A stretch of DNA of 22,811 nucleotides from assembly GCA_910586195.1 (NCBI GenBank), contig CAJUHO010000016.1, positions 1 through 22,811 of the forward strand. Reading direction: 5' to 3'. The notes below the pieces were generated by a model that was not told the DNA's origin, did no database searches, and saw only the letters and a list, made by a program, of their open reading frames with translations. The translations under genes and the position numbers were made by a program. Positions within the stretch are counted from its first letter, which is position 1, and every line of letters starts with the position of its first letter. The DNA comes from an uncultured Bacilli bacterium. GTDB taxonomy: Bacteria; Bacillota_I; Bacilli_A; RF39; UBA660. This document shows, in pieces, positions 7,458 to 16,966 of the stretch.

Positions 7458-10400
7458 ATGGATGAGAAGTTAAAAATATTATTGGAAAAAGAAGGGATAG
7501 ATGAGAAATATATTTCTTTTTTTGCTACTAGTAAATTAGAACGTATTGTAGTATCGCCGAAGATGCAAACGTGGACTATATATATATATAATGAAGAAAT
7601 GTATCCTAGGGAGGTTTTAGAAGAATTAGAAACTAATAAATATAAATTGGACTCTCAGGCCAAAGATATTTCTTTTATTTATCACTTTGAACAATTAGAT
7701 ATTCAAACCCTTAAAGATTATTATCCCTTTGTTTTGAATCTTTTAAAAGAGAAACTGAAGGTTTTAGAAATTTATGAAAATAAATTATTGATTGAAGAAG
7801 GACAGTTGGTATTAGTTGTTTCTAATAAGATGGAGCAACTCCGTATGGAAGAGGTGCTTTCTGATATTAATCATTATTATCATAACTTGGGATATACAGA
7901 AGAGATTTTATTAAAACTTAGAGCGGATAATAATATTTTAGAAGAAATTCATAAAGAGTTAGATCTTAGTTTGGCTAGTGTGAAGGAAACGCCTGTCATT
8001 GATACTAAAAAAACAGAGCAGATGCCTAAGAGAAGAAAAACTACAACAGATGAAGGTGCTATTTTAGGACGTAATTTTAAAGATACTACCATTAAGATTA
8101 AGACATTGTTAGGTGAAGATAATAATATTGCTGTGGAGGCCTATATTTTTGCAGTTGAATATTTTGAATCGGCGAAAACTGATTTTAAGATTATTACACT
8201 AAAGATTACAGATTACTCAGATAGTATATATTGTAAAGTGTTTGTACGAGATGATGAAGAGTATAATAGACTAAAGAAGGAATTAAAAACTGGTACATGG
8301 GTGAAGATAAGAGGATACACTAAGAATGATACTTTTGCACGTGAGCTTGTATTAAATGCACGAGATATTGTCAAAGTAGAACGTAGTGAAGAAGAAAGGA
8401 AAGATACACATCCTGAAAAAAGAGTAGAACTTCATGCTCATACTCTTATGAGTCAGATGGATGGAGTAGCAGATGAAGTTAAATTAGTAAAACAAGCGAT
8501 TAGTTGGGGACATAAGGCTATTGCCATTACAGATCATAATGGGGCACAGGCTTTTCCGCATGTATATAATTTTGTGACTGGTTATAATAAAGGAAAAGAA
8601 GAAAGTGAAAAATTTAAAGTCATTTATGGAACGGAGATTTCTATGATTGATGATGAAGTAAATATTGTACTACGTCCTAATGATAAAAATATGTTAGAAC
8701 AAACTTATGTAGTATTTGACTTTGAAACAACTGGATTTAATGCAGGTGGAGCTGATTCAATTATCGAAATTGGTGCCGTTAAGATCTGTAATGGAGAAAT
8801 ACTAGAAAGATATGATGAGTTAATTAATCCAGGACGTCCTCTTCCTAAAAAAATTACAGAAATTACCAATATTACAGATAGTATGTTAAAAGGAAAAGAT
8901 AATGAGGAAAATGCTGTAAAGAGGTTTATTGAATTCTTTGGTGATTTACCGATGGTTGCCCATAATGCTAAGTTTGATGTATCCTTTCTAGAGATGGCTT
9001 ATCAAAAATATAATTTGGGCGAATTTAAAAATCCTGTTATCGATACTTTAGAGCTTTCCCGTACTATGGATAGCAATTATGCAAGACATTCCTTGTCAAT
9101 GCTTGTAAAACGTTATGATGTTCCTTGGGATGAGTCTGCTCATCACAGAGGAGACTATGATGCAGAAGGAACGGCTTTGGTTTTTCACAAAATGTTACAA
9201 AAGCTTTCTAATCGTAATATTGAGTGCATGAATGAACTTGATAATTTGGTATCAACAGAGGAAATTTATAAGTATGGTCGTAGTCATCATATTAATGTTT
9301 TAGTAAAGAATAAAACAGGGTTAAAAAATTTATTTAAAATTATTTCTTTGGCTAATACCACTTATCTTCATAAAACTCCGAGAATTCTACGTAGTGCTAT
9401 TCAAAAGTATCGTGATGGGCTTTTTATTGGTAGTGGTTGCTATGAATCTGAAGTGTTTAATGAGGCAAAAAGTAAAAGTGAAGAGGAATTATCTGATATT
9501 ATTCGTTTTTATGACTATGTTGAAGTACAACCTTTAGATTGTTATCAACATATGTTGCAAATGGGTGATTTTGCAAACGAGTTAGAACTTGGAGAACATT
9601 TGAAAAAGATTATTCGAGTGACAAAGGATGCTGGTAAGTATATTGTGGCAACAGGAGATGTGCATCATATTCGTCCTGAAGATAGAATTTATAGAGAAAT
9701 TATTGTAAATCAAAAAGTACCAGGTGGTGGTAGGCATCCTCTTGCACGTAATAGTATTACCAAAATTCCTAGCAATCATTTTCGTACGACTGATGAGATG
9801 CTTGATAATTTTAAATTTTTAGAAGATGAGGTGTTAATTTCTGAGTTAGTAATAGGAAATCCTAATAAAATAGCTTCTATGGTAGAAGAAATAGAGGTTA
9901 TTATTGATACAGGAGGTATTCCTTTTTCACCAAAAATTGATAAAAGTATTGAAACAGTTACGGATATGGTGTTTACGAGAGCTAGTTCTTGGTATGGAGA
10001 TCCGCTTCCTTTTAATATTGAAGAGCGTATTAGTAAAGAGTTATATGGTGATGGAATATATGAGGCAATTAAGCAAGAGGTTAGTCGAGACAAAGCAACA
10101 GATGATGCCTTTGAAAAGGAACTCTTTAGAAGACTTCATGAGACCCTTCTTGCAGGTTTTGATAAAGTAAAAGAAGTAATTTATAAAGAGTTAAAAGTAT
10201 CAAACCCCGAAAGTAGTGATGAAGAGCTTTCTGCCATGATGCCTAAAAAATTAGGAGGAGTCATTGGTGGTGGGTTCGATGTTATTTATTTGATTGCTCA
10301 AAAGTTAGTAAAGCATTCTAATGATGAAGGATATTTAGTAGGTTCTCGTGGATCTGTTGGTTCTAGTTTTGTCGCTACAATGATGGGAATTACAGAGGTA

Positions 10401-12056
10401 AATCCTCTTCCAGCTCATTATTTGTGTCGTAATGAATCTTGCAAGTATTCTGAATTTGTTGATGATGGTGGTATACCTTATGGAAAGGAATATTCATCAG
10501 GTTATGATTTACCAGATAAAGTTTGTCCTTGTTGTGGAAGTGCTTTGGGTAAAGAGGGCCAAGATATGCCGTTTGCTACTTTCTTAGGATTTAATGCTGA
10601 TAAGGTTCCTGATATTGATCTTAATTTCTCAGGAGATAATCAGGCTAGTGCTCATGCTTATACAAAAGTACTGTTTGGAGAGGACAATGTTTATCGTGCG
10701 GGAACCATTGGTACAGTAGCTGAAAAAACAGCTTTTGGTTATGTAAAGGGATATTTTGAAGAAAAAGAAATTACGGATGTTAGAACAGCAGAGGTAGAAC
10801 GTCTTGCGCTTGGTTGTACTGGAGTTAAGAGAACAACAGGGCAGCATCCTGGAGGAATTGTTGTTATTCCTGCTTATATGGATGTTTATGATTTTACTCC
10901 ATTTCAATATCCAGCAGATGATAATACTGCCGAATGGCGCACGACCCATTTTGATTATCATGCGATTGATCAAGATGTTTTAAAACTTGATATATTAGGC
11001 CATGATGATCCTACAGTACTTAGAATGCTTCAAGATTTATCAGGTATTGATGTTACAACTTTGCCAATGGATGATAAAAATGTATTTTCTCTTCTGTCAT
11101 CTCCTGCGGCTTTAGGAGTAACAGCGGATGATATTATGTGTTCTACTGGAACTCTTGGCCTACCAGAACTTGGAACTAGATTTGTTATTAATATGTTAGA
11201 AGAGACAAAACCTAAGACTTTTGGAGAGTTGGTTAAGATTTCAGGACTTTCACATGGAACTGATGTATGGGCTGGTAATGCCTCTGAATTAATCAAAAAT
11301 AAGATAGTTCCATTTAAAGATGTTATTGGTTGTCGTGATGATATTATGGTTAACTTGATGAATTGGGGAATGAAACCTATCCGCGCTTTTAAAATTATGG
11401 AGTTTGTTCGTAAAGGAAAAGCCAGTAAAGATCCTGAGACTTGGAAAGGAATGGCAGAAGAGATGAAAGAGGCTAAGGTGCCAGACTGGTATATTGAATC
11501 TTGTCGTAAAATAAAATACATGTTTCCAAAAGCACACGCCTGTGCTTATGTTATGAGTGCCATTCGTATTGCTTGGTTTAAACTTTATAAACCACTTTAT
11601 TATTATGCTGCTTATTTTTCTATTCGTATTGATGACTTTGATATTGAGACGATGATTAAAGGGTATGATGCTATAAAGGAGAAAATTGAAGATTTGACAG
11701 CAAAGGGATTTGAAGCTACAAATAAGGAAACTAATATTCTTGAAACTTTGAAAGTTGCTCTAGAAGCGAGTGCTCGAGGAATTCATTTTGCTAATATTTC
11801 TCTAGAAAAAAGTGAAGCTAAAAACTTTGTTTTGGATGATGAGAATGAAAATACTTTAATTCCTGCTTTTTCTACCATTGATGGTTTGGGAATTTCGGTA
11901 GGAGAGACTATTGTAGCAGAAAGAGGGAAAAAGCCATATTTGAGTATTGAAGATGTTCAAAAACGGGGAAAGGTTTCTAAAACATTGATAGAAAAAATGA
12001 CGGAGATGGGAGTTTTAACAGATTTACCTGACTCAAATCAATTATCACTTTTTTAA
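7458..12056 (+). CDS. polC: DNA polymerase III PolC, Gram-positive replicative polymerase alpha subunit
   Basis: 1532 aa, slightly longer than the ~1440 of Bacillus. Domains in order: an N-terminal region; an OB fold (~205-315, up to LNARDIVKVE); a PHP domain starting VELHAHT (~324); an inserted DEDD proofreading exonuclease (~417-580) with VFDFETTGF, AHNAKFDVSF and HHRGDYDAEGTA; the remainder of PHP (GDVHHIRPEDR). The C-family polymerase core then has GSRGSVGSS, a Cys pair set CRNESC...CPCC (zinc-binding in PolC) and the catalytic PDIDLNFSGD near 1050. The frame extends 16 codons upstream to 7410, but the strong GGGGGGAG site lies just before ATG 7458 (MDEKLKILL), so that start is used. It copies the chromosome with the beta clamp. 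A strong terminator follows immediately. Confidence 0.98.
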   Translation: MDEKLKILLEKEGIDEKYISFFATSKLERIVVSPKMQTWTIYIYNEEMYPREVLEELETNKYKLDSQAKDISFIYHFEQLDIQTLKDYYPFVLNLLKEKLKVLEIYENKLLIEEGQLVLVVSNKMEQLRMEEVLSDINHYYHNLGYTEEILLKLRADNNILEEIHKELDLSLASVKETPVIDTKKTEQMPKRRKTTTDEGAILGRNFKDTTIKIKTLLGEDNNIAVEAYIFAVEYFESAKTDFKIITLKITDYSDSIYCKVFVRDDEEYNRLKKELKTGTWVKIRGYTKNDTFARELVLNARDIVKVERSEEERKDTHPEKRVELHAHTLMSQMDGVADEVKLVKQAISWGHKAIAITDHNGAQAFPHVYNFVTGYNKGKEESEKFKVIYGTEISMIDDEVNIVLRPNDKNMLEQTYVVFDFETTGFNAGGADSIIEIGAVKICNGEILERYDELINPGRPLPKKITEITNITDSMLKGKDNEENAVKRFIEFFGDLPMVAHNAKFDVSFLEMAYQKYNLGEFKNPVIDTLELSRTMDSNYARHSLSMLVKRYDVPWDESAHHRGDYDAEGTALVFHKMLQKLSNRNIECMNELDNLVSTEEIYKYGRSHHINVLVKNKTGLKNLFKIISLANTTYLHKTPRILRSAIQKYRDGLFIGSGCYESEVFNEAKSKSEEELSDIIRFYDYVEVQPLDCYQHMLQMGDFANELELGEHLKKIIRVTKDAGKYIVATGDVHHIRPEDRIYREIIVNQKVPGGGRHPLARNSITKIPSNHFRTTDEMLDNFKFLEDEVLISELVIGNPNKIASMVEEIEVIIDTGGIPFSPKIDKSIETVTDMVFTRASSWYGDPLPFNIEERISKELYGDGIYEAIKQEVSRDKATDDAFEKELFRRLHETLLAGFDKVKEVIYKELKVSNPESSDEELSAMMPKKLGGVIGGGFDVIYLIAQKLVKHSNDEGYLVGSRGSVGSSFVATMMGITEVNPLPAHYLCRNESCKYSEFVDDGGIPYGKEYSSGYDLPDKVCPCCGSALGKEGQDMPFATFLGFNADKVPDIDLNFSGDNQASAHAYTKVLFGEDNVYRAGTIGTVAEKTAFGYVKGYFEEKEITDVRTAEVERLALGCTGVKRTTGQHPGGIVVIPAYMDVYDFTPFQYPADDNTAEWRTTHFDYHAIDQDVLKLDILGHDDPTVLRMLQDLSGIDVTTLPMDDKNVFSLLSSPAALGVTADDIMCSTGTLGLPELGTRFVINMLEETKPKTFGELVKISGLSHGTDVWAGNASELIKNKIVPFKDVIGCRDDIMVNLMNWGMKPIRAFKIMEFVRKGKASKDPETWKGMAEEMKEAKVPDWYIESCRKIKYMFPKAHACAYVMSAIRIAWFKLYKPLYYYAAYFSIRIDDFDIETMIKGYDAIKEKIEDLTAKGFEATNKETNILETLKVALEASARGIHFANISLEKSEAKNFVLDDENENTLIPAFSTIDGLGISVGETIVAERGKKPYLSIEDVQKRGKVSKTLIEKMTEMGVLTDLPDSNQLSLF

Positions 12057-12094
12057 AAACTGATATTTTCTATATTGAAAATGTCAGTTTTTTT
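12057..12094 (+). terminator. strong rho-independent terminator of polC
   Basis: AAACTGATATTTTC (12057-12070), loop TATATT, GAAAATGTCAGTTT (12077-12090): a 14-bp stem with one G-U pair, running into TTTT. It begins directly after the polC stop. Confidence 0.93.
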
Positions 12095-12135
12095 CTTTTG
12101 GTATTTGCTATTCTTTAAAGTAGGAGAGTGATAAT

Positions 12136-13026
12136 ATGAATAGGGAGATTTTAGATTTTTATAAAAAGATAAGTATGTATACCAATTACCAACCATATGA
12201 GAAATATTTTAAGGAATTACCAGATGATTTGGATGAATTGATGAATTTAATTAGATCTAATATTATTCATAGAGTTGAATTGATGAAGGATAATGAAAAG
12301 GGAGAACAACTTCGGATGGCATTTCCTTGGTATCGTTATCGCTGTGAAGATGATGTTTTATTAACTGCTCCTGCTATGATGGCTGAGTTATTTAGGCAAG
12401 ATGAAAGAGGTTTTGTTCTAGACCGAGAAGTAGCTGATAAAATCGTAGTGACTTGTCGCTATATGTCAGTTCTTGCTGCTTCTATTTTAAAGGCAAAGGG
12501 TTACAGTTGCCGCCTTAGAAGTGGTTTTGCTCCATATTTTTATGATGATATTGCCTGCGATCATTGGATTTGTCAATATTATGATGAGAAGACGGAAAGA
12601 TGGATTGACTATGATGTGGATGGGCTACTACGTGATGACAAAAAGAAAAAAATGATTTTTGCCTCTCTTGCTTGGCTAGATGTGCGAAGTGGAAAAAGAG
12701 ATATTTCCTATTTTGTACATGGAAGTGGTATTAGAGGGCTGGCGATGCTAGCAAGGGCAGTTTTTTTTGATTTTCATAGTTTGATGAATGATGAAATTTC
12801 TTATTTGTTTATGCCTACTTATATAGATGAAGAGGAAGAGTTTTTCTCATTAACGACGGATGATTTAAAGGAAATAGATGATTTGGCTCAATTACTTTTA
12901 GAACCAGATAAAAATTTTGATGAGATTCGTTATTTATTCCGCAATGATCCAAAGTTGCGGGTGATAAATACGCCTTTAGTGGGTGATAGGAATCATTTAG
13001 AACTTGAAGATATTGGTGATTTGTAA
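12136..13026 (+). CDS. transglutaminase-fold (papain-like) protein
   Basis: 296 aa. The core VTCRYMSVLAASILKAKGY places a candidate nucleophile at Cys107. It is followed by SCRLRSGFAPYF, then DHWICQYY (His143) and WIDYDVDG (Asp158 or Asp160). Order and spacing fit the Cys-His-Asp triad of the transglutaminase-like superfamily, whose bacterial members include peptidases, amidases and crosslinking enzymes. No signal peptide, so probably cytoplasmic. Residues 180-296 match nothing I know and end acidic. A TAGGAGAG site precedes ATG 12136. It is a single gene behind the polC terminator and converges with the regulator at 13043. The substrate cannot be told from sequence. Confidence 0.75.
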   Translation: MNREILDFYKKISMYTNYQPYEKYFKELPDDLDELMNLIRSNIIHRVELMKDNEKGEQLRMAFPWYRYRCEDDVLLTAPAMMAELFRQDERGFVLDREVADKIVVTCRYMSVLAASILKAKGYSCRLRSGFAPYFYDDIACDHWICQYYDEKTERWIDYDVDGLLRDDKKKKMIFASLAWLDVRSGKRDISYFVHGSGIRGLAMLARAVFFDFHSLMNDEISYLFMPTYIDEEEEFFSLTTDDLKEIDDLAQLLLEPDKNFDEIRYLFRNDPKLRVINTPLVGDRNHLELEDIGDL

Positions 13027-13042
13027 AATGATATAATTCATT

Positions 13043-13690
13043 TTATATAATATCGTGTATAATTGAGTTTACCTTAACGGTTTTATTTTCCTTTTTAATG
13101 AGACCCTCTTTTTCTAGTTTCTTAAGTTCTCTCATAAAATTGCTTCTATCTACAGCGATATATTCAGCAATAGCAGTATAGGAGGTTGTCACTTGAAATA
13201 TATTTTTTTCATTCATGCGACATTTTAGAAAAAATAGAATTTTTTCTCTAACACATCTTTTAGAGAGAAGTTCTATTTTTTCGTTTTGCTGTTTATAATC
13301 ATTAATTAATAGTTCAAAAAGTATCAGAATCATTTGATTATGAAAACTACAACCCTTGTTGCAATTTTTAATAGTGTCATAATAATCAATAAAGACTACT
13401 TTTGTAGTGCTACTACTCATAATATAAATTTCATCTTCCGAATTTTGAAAAAATAAATTTGAAAAAATATCTTGGGCTCTTAATTCTTTTATAATAGTGG
13501 TTTTGCCTTCTATATCTGTTTTTATTACTTTGGCATTACCATATTCGATAAAACCAATCTGTTTTTTGATGGGGGAACTGTTGTTTAAAATGAACTCTTT
13601 GTTTTGATATGTTTTATAAGTTGTATTGACACAATTTGACAAATAGTTTTTGAATAAGTTTAGTTCTTGTTTTTTTAATATTTCACTCAT
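13043..13690 (-). CDS. Crp/Fnr-family transcriptional regulator
   Basis: 215 aa. N-terminal cyclic-nucleotide-binding-like beta-roll (~25-105), a long dimerisation helix (~118-143) and a C-terminal winged helix: TSYTAIAEYIAVDRSNFMRELKKLEKEGLI (169-198) is a typical Crp helix-turn-helix. Before the helix lies CNKGCSFH (Cys110, Cys114), a pattern seen in clostridial Crp/Fnr-like proteins. With only these two close cysteines, an Fnr-type 4Fe-4S cluster is not assured; a redox or heme sensor is possible. Start: AAAGGAG lies 8 bp before ATG 13690. The frame extends upstream to 13750, but that would run through the promoter and palindrome. It is divergent from nrdD1 and probably regulates it and itself. 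Confidence 0.88.
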   Translation of the reverse strand: MSEILKKQELNLFKNYLSNCVNTTYKTYQNKEFILNNSSPIKKQIGFIEYGNAKVIKTDIEGKTTIIKELRAQDIFSNLFFQNSEDEIYIMSSSTTKVVFIDYYDTIKNCNKGCSFHNQMILILFELLINDYKQQNEKIELLSKRCVREKILFFLKCRMNEKNIFQVTTSYTAIAEYIAVDRSNFMRELKKLEKEGLIKKENKTVKVNSIIHDII

Positions 13691-13712
13691 AAAACAGGCT
13701 CCTTTTAAATTA

Positions 13713-13741
13713 AGTATAACAATTTTTTTATATTGTTGCAA
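13713..13741 (-). promoter_or_regulatory. promoter of the Crp/Fnr-like gene
   Basis: On the minus strand, TTGCAA (13741-13736), 17 bp, TATACT (13718-13713). The -35 hexamer lies inside the palindrome at 13733-13750, so a protein bound there would repress this gene. Confidence 0.55.
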
Positions 13742-13750
13742 ATGCAACAA
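13733..13750. promoter_or_regulatory. 18-bp palindromic operator TTGTTGCA-AA-TGCAACAA
   Basis: A perfect 8-bp inverted repeat with a 2-bp spacer. It covers the -35 of the minus-strand regulator and is centred about 42 bp upstream of the nrdD1 start expected from TAAAAT at 13772-13777. That is the geometry of a class II Crp/Fnr-activated promoter. The binding protein is inferred to be the adjacent regulator. Confidence 0.65.
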
Positions 13751-13771
13751 CGATAATTGTGCAAAATAGCC

Positions 13772-13777
13772 TAAAAT
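13772..13777 (+). promoter_or_regulatory. -10 element of nrdD1, no good -35
   Basis: TAAAAT (5/6 to TATAAT) lies 23 bp before ATG 13801. The hexamers at 16-18 bp spacing (ACGATA, AACGAT, CAACGA) do not resemble TTGACA, consistent with activator dependence. Confidence 0.45.
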
Positions 13778-13800
13778 GAATTTATAAGGAAGGTAGTTTT

Positions 13801-15945
13801 ATGACAGAGGAACAAACAAAAGAGATAAAAATTATAAAACAGAATGGTAATTTAGAGCAATTCGATCCTAATCGAGTAAAGAAAGCTGTGAATGCTAGTG
13901 CAGAGAGGGTTATGGTTGATTTAACAGAAGAGGCACTTGATGAGGTGGTTGGAATCGTTAAACGTCTGTTGTGTAAACAAACAACGACTCCTACAGTAGA
14001 ACAAGTTCATAGTTGCTGTGAAGTTGCGTTAGAGCAGGTGAATCCTTTAGTTGCCAAAAGTTATCGAGAGTATCGTGATTATAAAAAAGAAATGATTCAT
14101 ATTCTAGATAAAGTTTATAAGAAAGCACAACTAATTACTTATATTGGTGATAAAGAATGTGCCAATATGGATAGTGCATTAGTAACTACTCAACGATGTT
14201 TGATTTATAATAATTTAAATCAAGAATTATATAAAAAGTTTTTTTTGACATCAGCTGAGATAGAGGCCTGTAAGGATGGCTACATTTATATTCATGATAT
14301 GAGTGCCAGAAGAGATACTATGAATTGTTGCTTATTTGATATGGCACATGTTTTGCAGGATGGATTTGAGATGAGTAATATTTGGTATACAGAGCCTAAA
14401 ACGTTACAGACCGCTTTTAATGTTATGGGGGACGTGATTATCAATACTACGGCTATGCAGTATGGTGGATTTACAGTGCCAGAAGTAGACAGTGTTTTAA
14501 AAAAATATGCAAAGAAAAGTTATGATAAATACTATCATGAGTATTTAAGCATTAAAGGAGAAGAATATCAAAAAGAGGCAGAAGAGTATGCTAATCAAAA
14601 GACACAGCGAGAATGTGAGCAAGGGTATCAGGGAATCGAGTATAAACTAAACACGGTTAGTTCCAGTAGAGGAGATTATCCCTTTGTCACTTTTACTTTT
14701 GGAATTGACCTAGATCCTTTTGCCCAGATGGTTACCAATACTATTTTGAAGGTGCATAGAGAAGGTCAGGGAAAAGAAGGACATAAGAGACCAACATTAT
14801 TTCCTAAATTGGTGTTTTTATATGATAAGGATTTGCATGGAGAAGGAAAAATATTACGTGATAATTTTTTGACAGCTATTGCTTGTAGTGAAAAAACAAT
14901 GTATCCTGATTATTTGTCATTGTCAGGAGAAGGTTACGTACCAGAAATGTACAAAAAATATGGAAGAGTTGTAAGTCCTATGGGCTGTCGTGCCTTTTTA
15001 TCCCCTTGGTATGAAAAGGGAGGAATGGCACCATTAGATGAAAATGATAAGCCTGTTTTTATTGGACGATTCAATATTGGGGCAATTTCCCTACACTTAC
15101 CTATGATTTTAGCGAAGGCAAAAGAAGAACAGAGAGATTTTTATGATGTACTAGATTATTATTTGGAAATGATTCGTAAAATTCATATTAGAACTTATCG
15201 TTATTTAGCGAAAAGAAAAGCGTCTACGAATCCTCTAGCTTATTGTCAAGGCGGATTTTATGGTGGTAATTTAAGACCTGAAGAGTCTATTGAAAAAGTT
15301 TTAAAATCATCTACTGCTTCTTTTGGTATTACTGCTTTAAATGAGTTGCAAGTTTTATATAATGGTAAAAGTATTGTAGAAGATGGAGATTTTGCTAGGG
15401 ATGTATTAAAATATATCAATGATAAAACATTAGAATTTAGAGAAGAAGATAAAATTTTATATGCTATTTATGGGACTCCTGCTGAAAATTTGTGTGGTCT
15501 TCAAATACAACAATTTAGAAAAAAATATGGTGTAGTCGAGGGAGTAAGTTCTAGAGAATATGTTTCTAATAGTTTTCATTGTGGTGTTTGGGAAGATATT
15601 ACAGGAGTAGAAAAACAGGATTTAGAAGAGAGATTTTGGGAACTTTGTAAGGGTGGTAGAATTCAATATGTAAGATACAACCTAAATTATAATACTAAGG
15701 CTATGATTACTTATATTGAACGTGCTATGGAAAAAGGATTTTACGAAGGCGTAAATTTATCTCTTTCTTATTGTAATCACTGTGGACATGAAGAACTTGA
15801 TATGGATGTCTGCCCTAAATGTGGTAGTACAGATCTTACGAAAATCGATAGAATGAATGGTTATTTATCTTACTCTAGGGTTCATGGGGATACCATGTTA
15901 AATAATGCAAAAATGGTAGAAATTTCAGAAAGGAAGTCAATGTAG
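13801..15945 (+). CDS. nrdD: class III (anaerobic) ribonucleoside-triphosphate reductase, complete form
   Basis: 714 aa, close to the 712 of E. coli NrdD. It reduces ribonucleoside triphosphates to dNTPs using a glycyl radical. An N-terminal ATP-cone (~8-95, IIKQNGNLEQFDPNRV...) gives allosteric control. Active-site cysteines lie in TMNCCLFD (Cys176/177) and MGCRAFLSP (Cys396). The C-terminal zinc site has Cys658, 661, 671 and 674 (CNHC...CPKC). The radical loop RMNGYLS follows, with Gly687 as the radical site. The RBS AAGGAAGG is 7 bp before the ATG. nrdG begins with no gap after the stop. A second, split copy is encoded at 17440-19974. Regulation is probably through the palindrome at 13733. 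Confidence 0.96.
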   Translation: MTEEQTKEIKIIKQNGNLEQFDPNRVKKAVNASAERVMVDLTEEALDEVVGIVKRLLCKQTTTPTVEQVHSCCEVALEQVNPLVAKSYREYRDYKKEMIHILDKVYKKAQLITYIGDKECANMDSALVTTQRCLIYNNLNQELYKKFFLTSAEIEACKDGYIYIHDMSARRDTMNCCLFDMAHVLQDGFEMSNIWYTEPKTLQTAFNVMGDVIINTTAMQYGGFTVPEVDSVLKKYAKKSYDKYYHEYLSIKGEEYQKEAEEYANQKTQRECEQGYQGIEYKLNTVSSSRGDYPFVTFTFGIDLDPFAQMVTNTILKVHREGQGKEGHKRPTLFPKLVFLYDKDLHGEGKILRDNFLTAIACSEKTMYPDYLSLSGEGYVPEMYKKYGRVVSPMGCRAFLSPWYEKGGMAPLDENDKPVFIGRFNIGAISLHLPMILAKAKEEQRDFYDVLDYYLEMIRKIHIRTYRYLAKRKASTNPLAYCQGGFYGGNLRPEESIEKVLKSSTASFGITALNELQVLYNGKSIVEDGDFARDVLKYINDKTLEFREEDKILYAIYGTPAENLCGLQIQQFRKKYGVVEGVSSREYVSNSFHCGVWEDITGVEKQDLEERFWELCKGGRIQYVRYNLNYNTKAMITYIERAMEKGFYEGVNLSLSYCNHCGHEELDMDVCPKCGSTDLTKIDRMNGYLSYSRVHGDTMLNNAKMVEISERKSM

Positions 15946-16518
15946 ATGCGATATCATAATATTACAAAGGCCGATATGTTAAATGGTGAGGGCCTACGAG
16001 TGGTTTTGTGGACAAGTGGTTGTCCTCATCATTGTCATGCTTGTCAGAATGTGATTACTTGGGATCCAACTGATGGGCTTGAGTTTGATGAAGAGGCAAA
16101 AGGAGAAATTTTTACAGAACTTTCTCATTCGTGGTGTAGTGGTCTTACTTTATCGGGAGGAGATCCTTTGTTTGAGTCTAGCAGAGAGACAATTGCCTCT
16201 TTAGTAGAAGAAGTTAAAGATAAGTTTCCTGAAAAGACAATTTGGTGCTATACTGGTTATACCTTTGAAAGATTACAAGAAGAGTGCAAGCAAGATCAGA
16301 ATTTAGCAAAAATTTTAAATCATTTAGATGTTTTATTAGATGGTAAGTTTGTTTTGCGTTATGCCAATGAGAGACTACATTATGTAGGAAGTAGTAATCA
16401 ATGCATTATTGATGTTAAAAAAAGTTTAGAAGAGAATAAAAAGGTACTATATATTGATAATGATAAAGTATTAGAAGAGATGAAAGAAGGAGAAAAATAT
16501 GAAAACACGTGGATTTGA
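15946..16518 (+). CDS. nrdG: anaerobic ribonucleotide reductase activating enzyme NrdG (radical SAM), copy 1
   Basis: 190 aa. The radical-SAM cysteines are CPHHCHAC (CX3CX2C), binding the 4Fe-4S cluster that cleaves SAM and abstracts hydrogen from the NrdD glycine. It also has GEGLRVVLWTSG before the cluster and LTLSGGDPLF, the SAM-binding GGE-like motif. Later segments WCYTGYTFE and LLDGKFV are typical of NrdG. The ATG follows the nrdD1 stop directly, with AGGAAG inside the nrdD1 end as the likely ribosome site. It overlaps dut by 20 bp and ends in TGA. By position it should activate NrdD1. Confidence 0.95.
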   Translation: MRYHNITKADMLNGEGLRVVLWTSGCPHHCHACQNVITWDPTDGLEFDEEAKGEIFTELSHSWCSGLTLSGGDPLFESSRETIASLVEEVKDKFPEKTIWCYTGYTFERLQEECKQDQNLAKILNHLDVLLDGKFVLRYANERLHYVGSSNQCIIDVKKSLEENKKVLYIDNDKVLEEMKEGEKYENTWI

Positions 16519-16966
16519 AATTGTAAAGGGATATGAGGATAAAGATATACATCTACCAGTGAGAAAAACGAAAAACTCAGCGGGATATGATGTAGAAGCA
16601 GCAGAGGACATTATTATTCCAAAATATTATCCAGGTCTTAAGCCAACTTTAGTGCCAACAGGTCTAAAGGCTTATTGCAAGGAGGATGAATGTTTCTTCC
16701 TATTAAATAGAAGTAGTGGTCCTAAGAAAGGCTTTATGCTAGCTAATAGTATTGGTCTTGTTGATGCTGATTATTATGGCAATTCTGATAATGATGGACA
16801 TTTTTACTTTGCTTATTTTAATTGTTCTGACCATGATATTGAAGTAAAAAAGGGAGATGTTATTGGTCAAGTTGTTTTCCAAAAATATTTAGTAGTAGAT
16901 AGTGATAGTGCAGAAGGTGAACGAATGGGTGGTTTTGGATCCACTGATAAGGGTGAAAAAAAATAA
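16499..16966 (+). CDS. dut: dUTP diphosphatase (trimeric dUTPase)
   Basis: 155 aa. It hydrolyses dUTP to dUMP and pyrophosphate, keeping uracil out of DNA and feeding thymidylate synthesis. All five motifs are visible: SAGYDVEAAED (1), NRSSGPKKG (2), IGLVDADYYGN (3, catalytic Asp), GDVIGQVVFQKY (4) and RMGGFGSTDKG (5, P-loop-like tail over the nucleotide). Motifs 2-3 are spaced slightly wider than in E. coli Dut, as in some Gram-positive and phage forms. The ATG overlaps the end of nrdG1 by 20 bp, with AAGAAGGAG upstream, so the three genes form one operon. Nothing suggests a prophage around it. Confidence 0.95.
   Translation: MKTRGFEIVKGYEDKDIHLPVRKTKNSAGYDVEAAEDIIIPKYYPGLKPTLVPTGLKAYCKEDECFFLLNRSSGPKKGFMLANSIGLVDADYYGNSDNDGHFYFAYFNCSDHDIEVKKGDVIGQVVFQKYLVVDSDSAEGERMGGFGSTDKGEKK

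Noticed and set aside
11030..11521. 163-codon open frame on the minus strand inside polC
   Set aside because: It is antisense to well-conserved polymerase sequence, with no ribosome site or recognisable product. The same holds for the minus-strand frames at 9776-10093 and 10629-10973.
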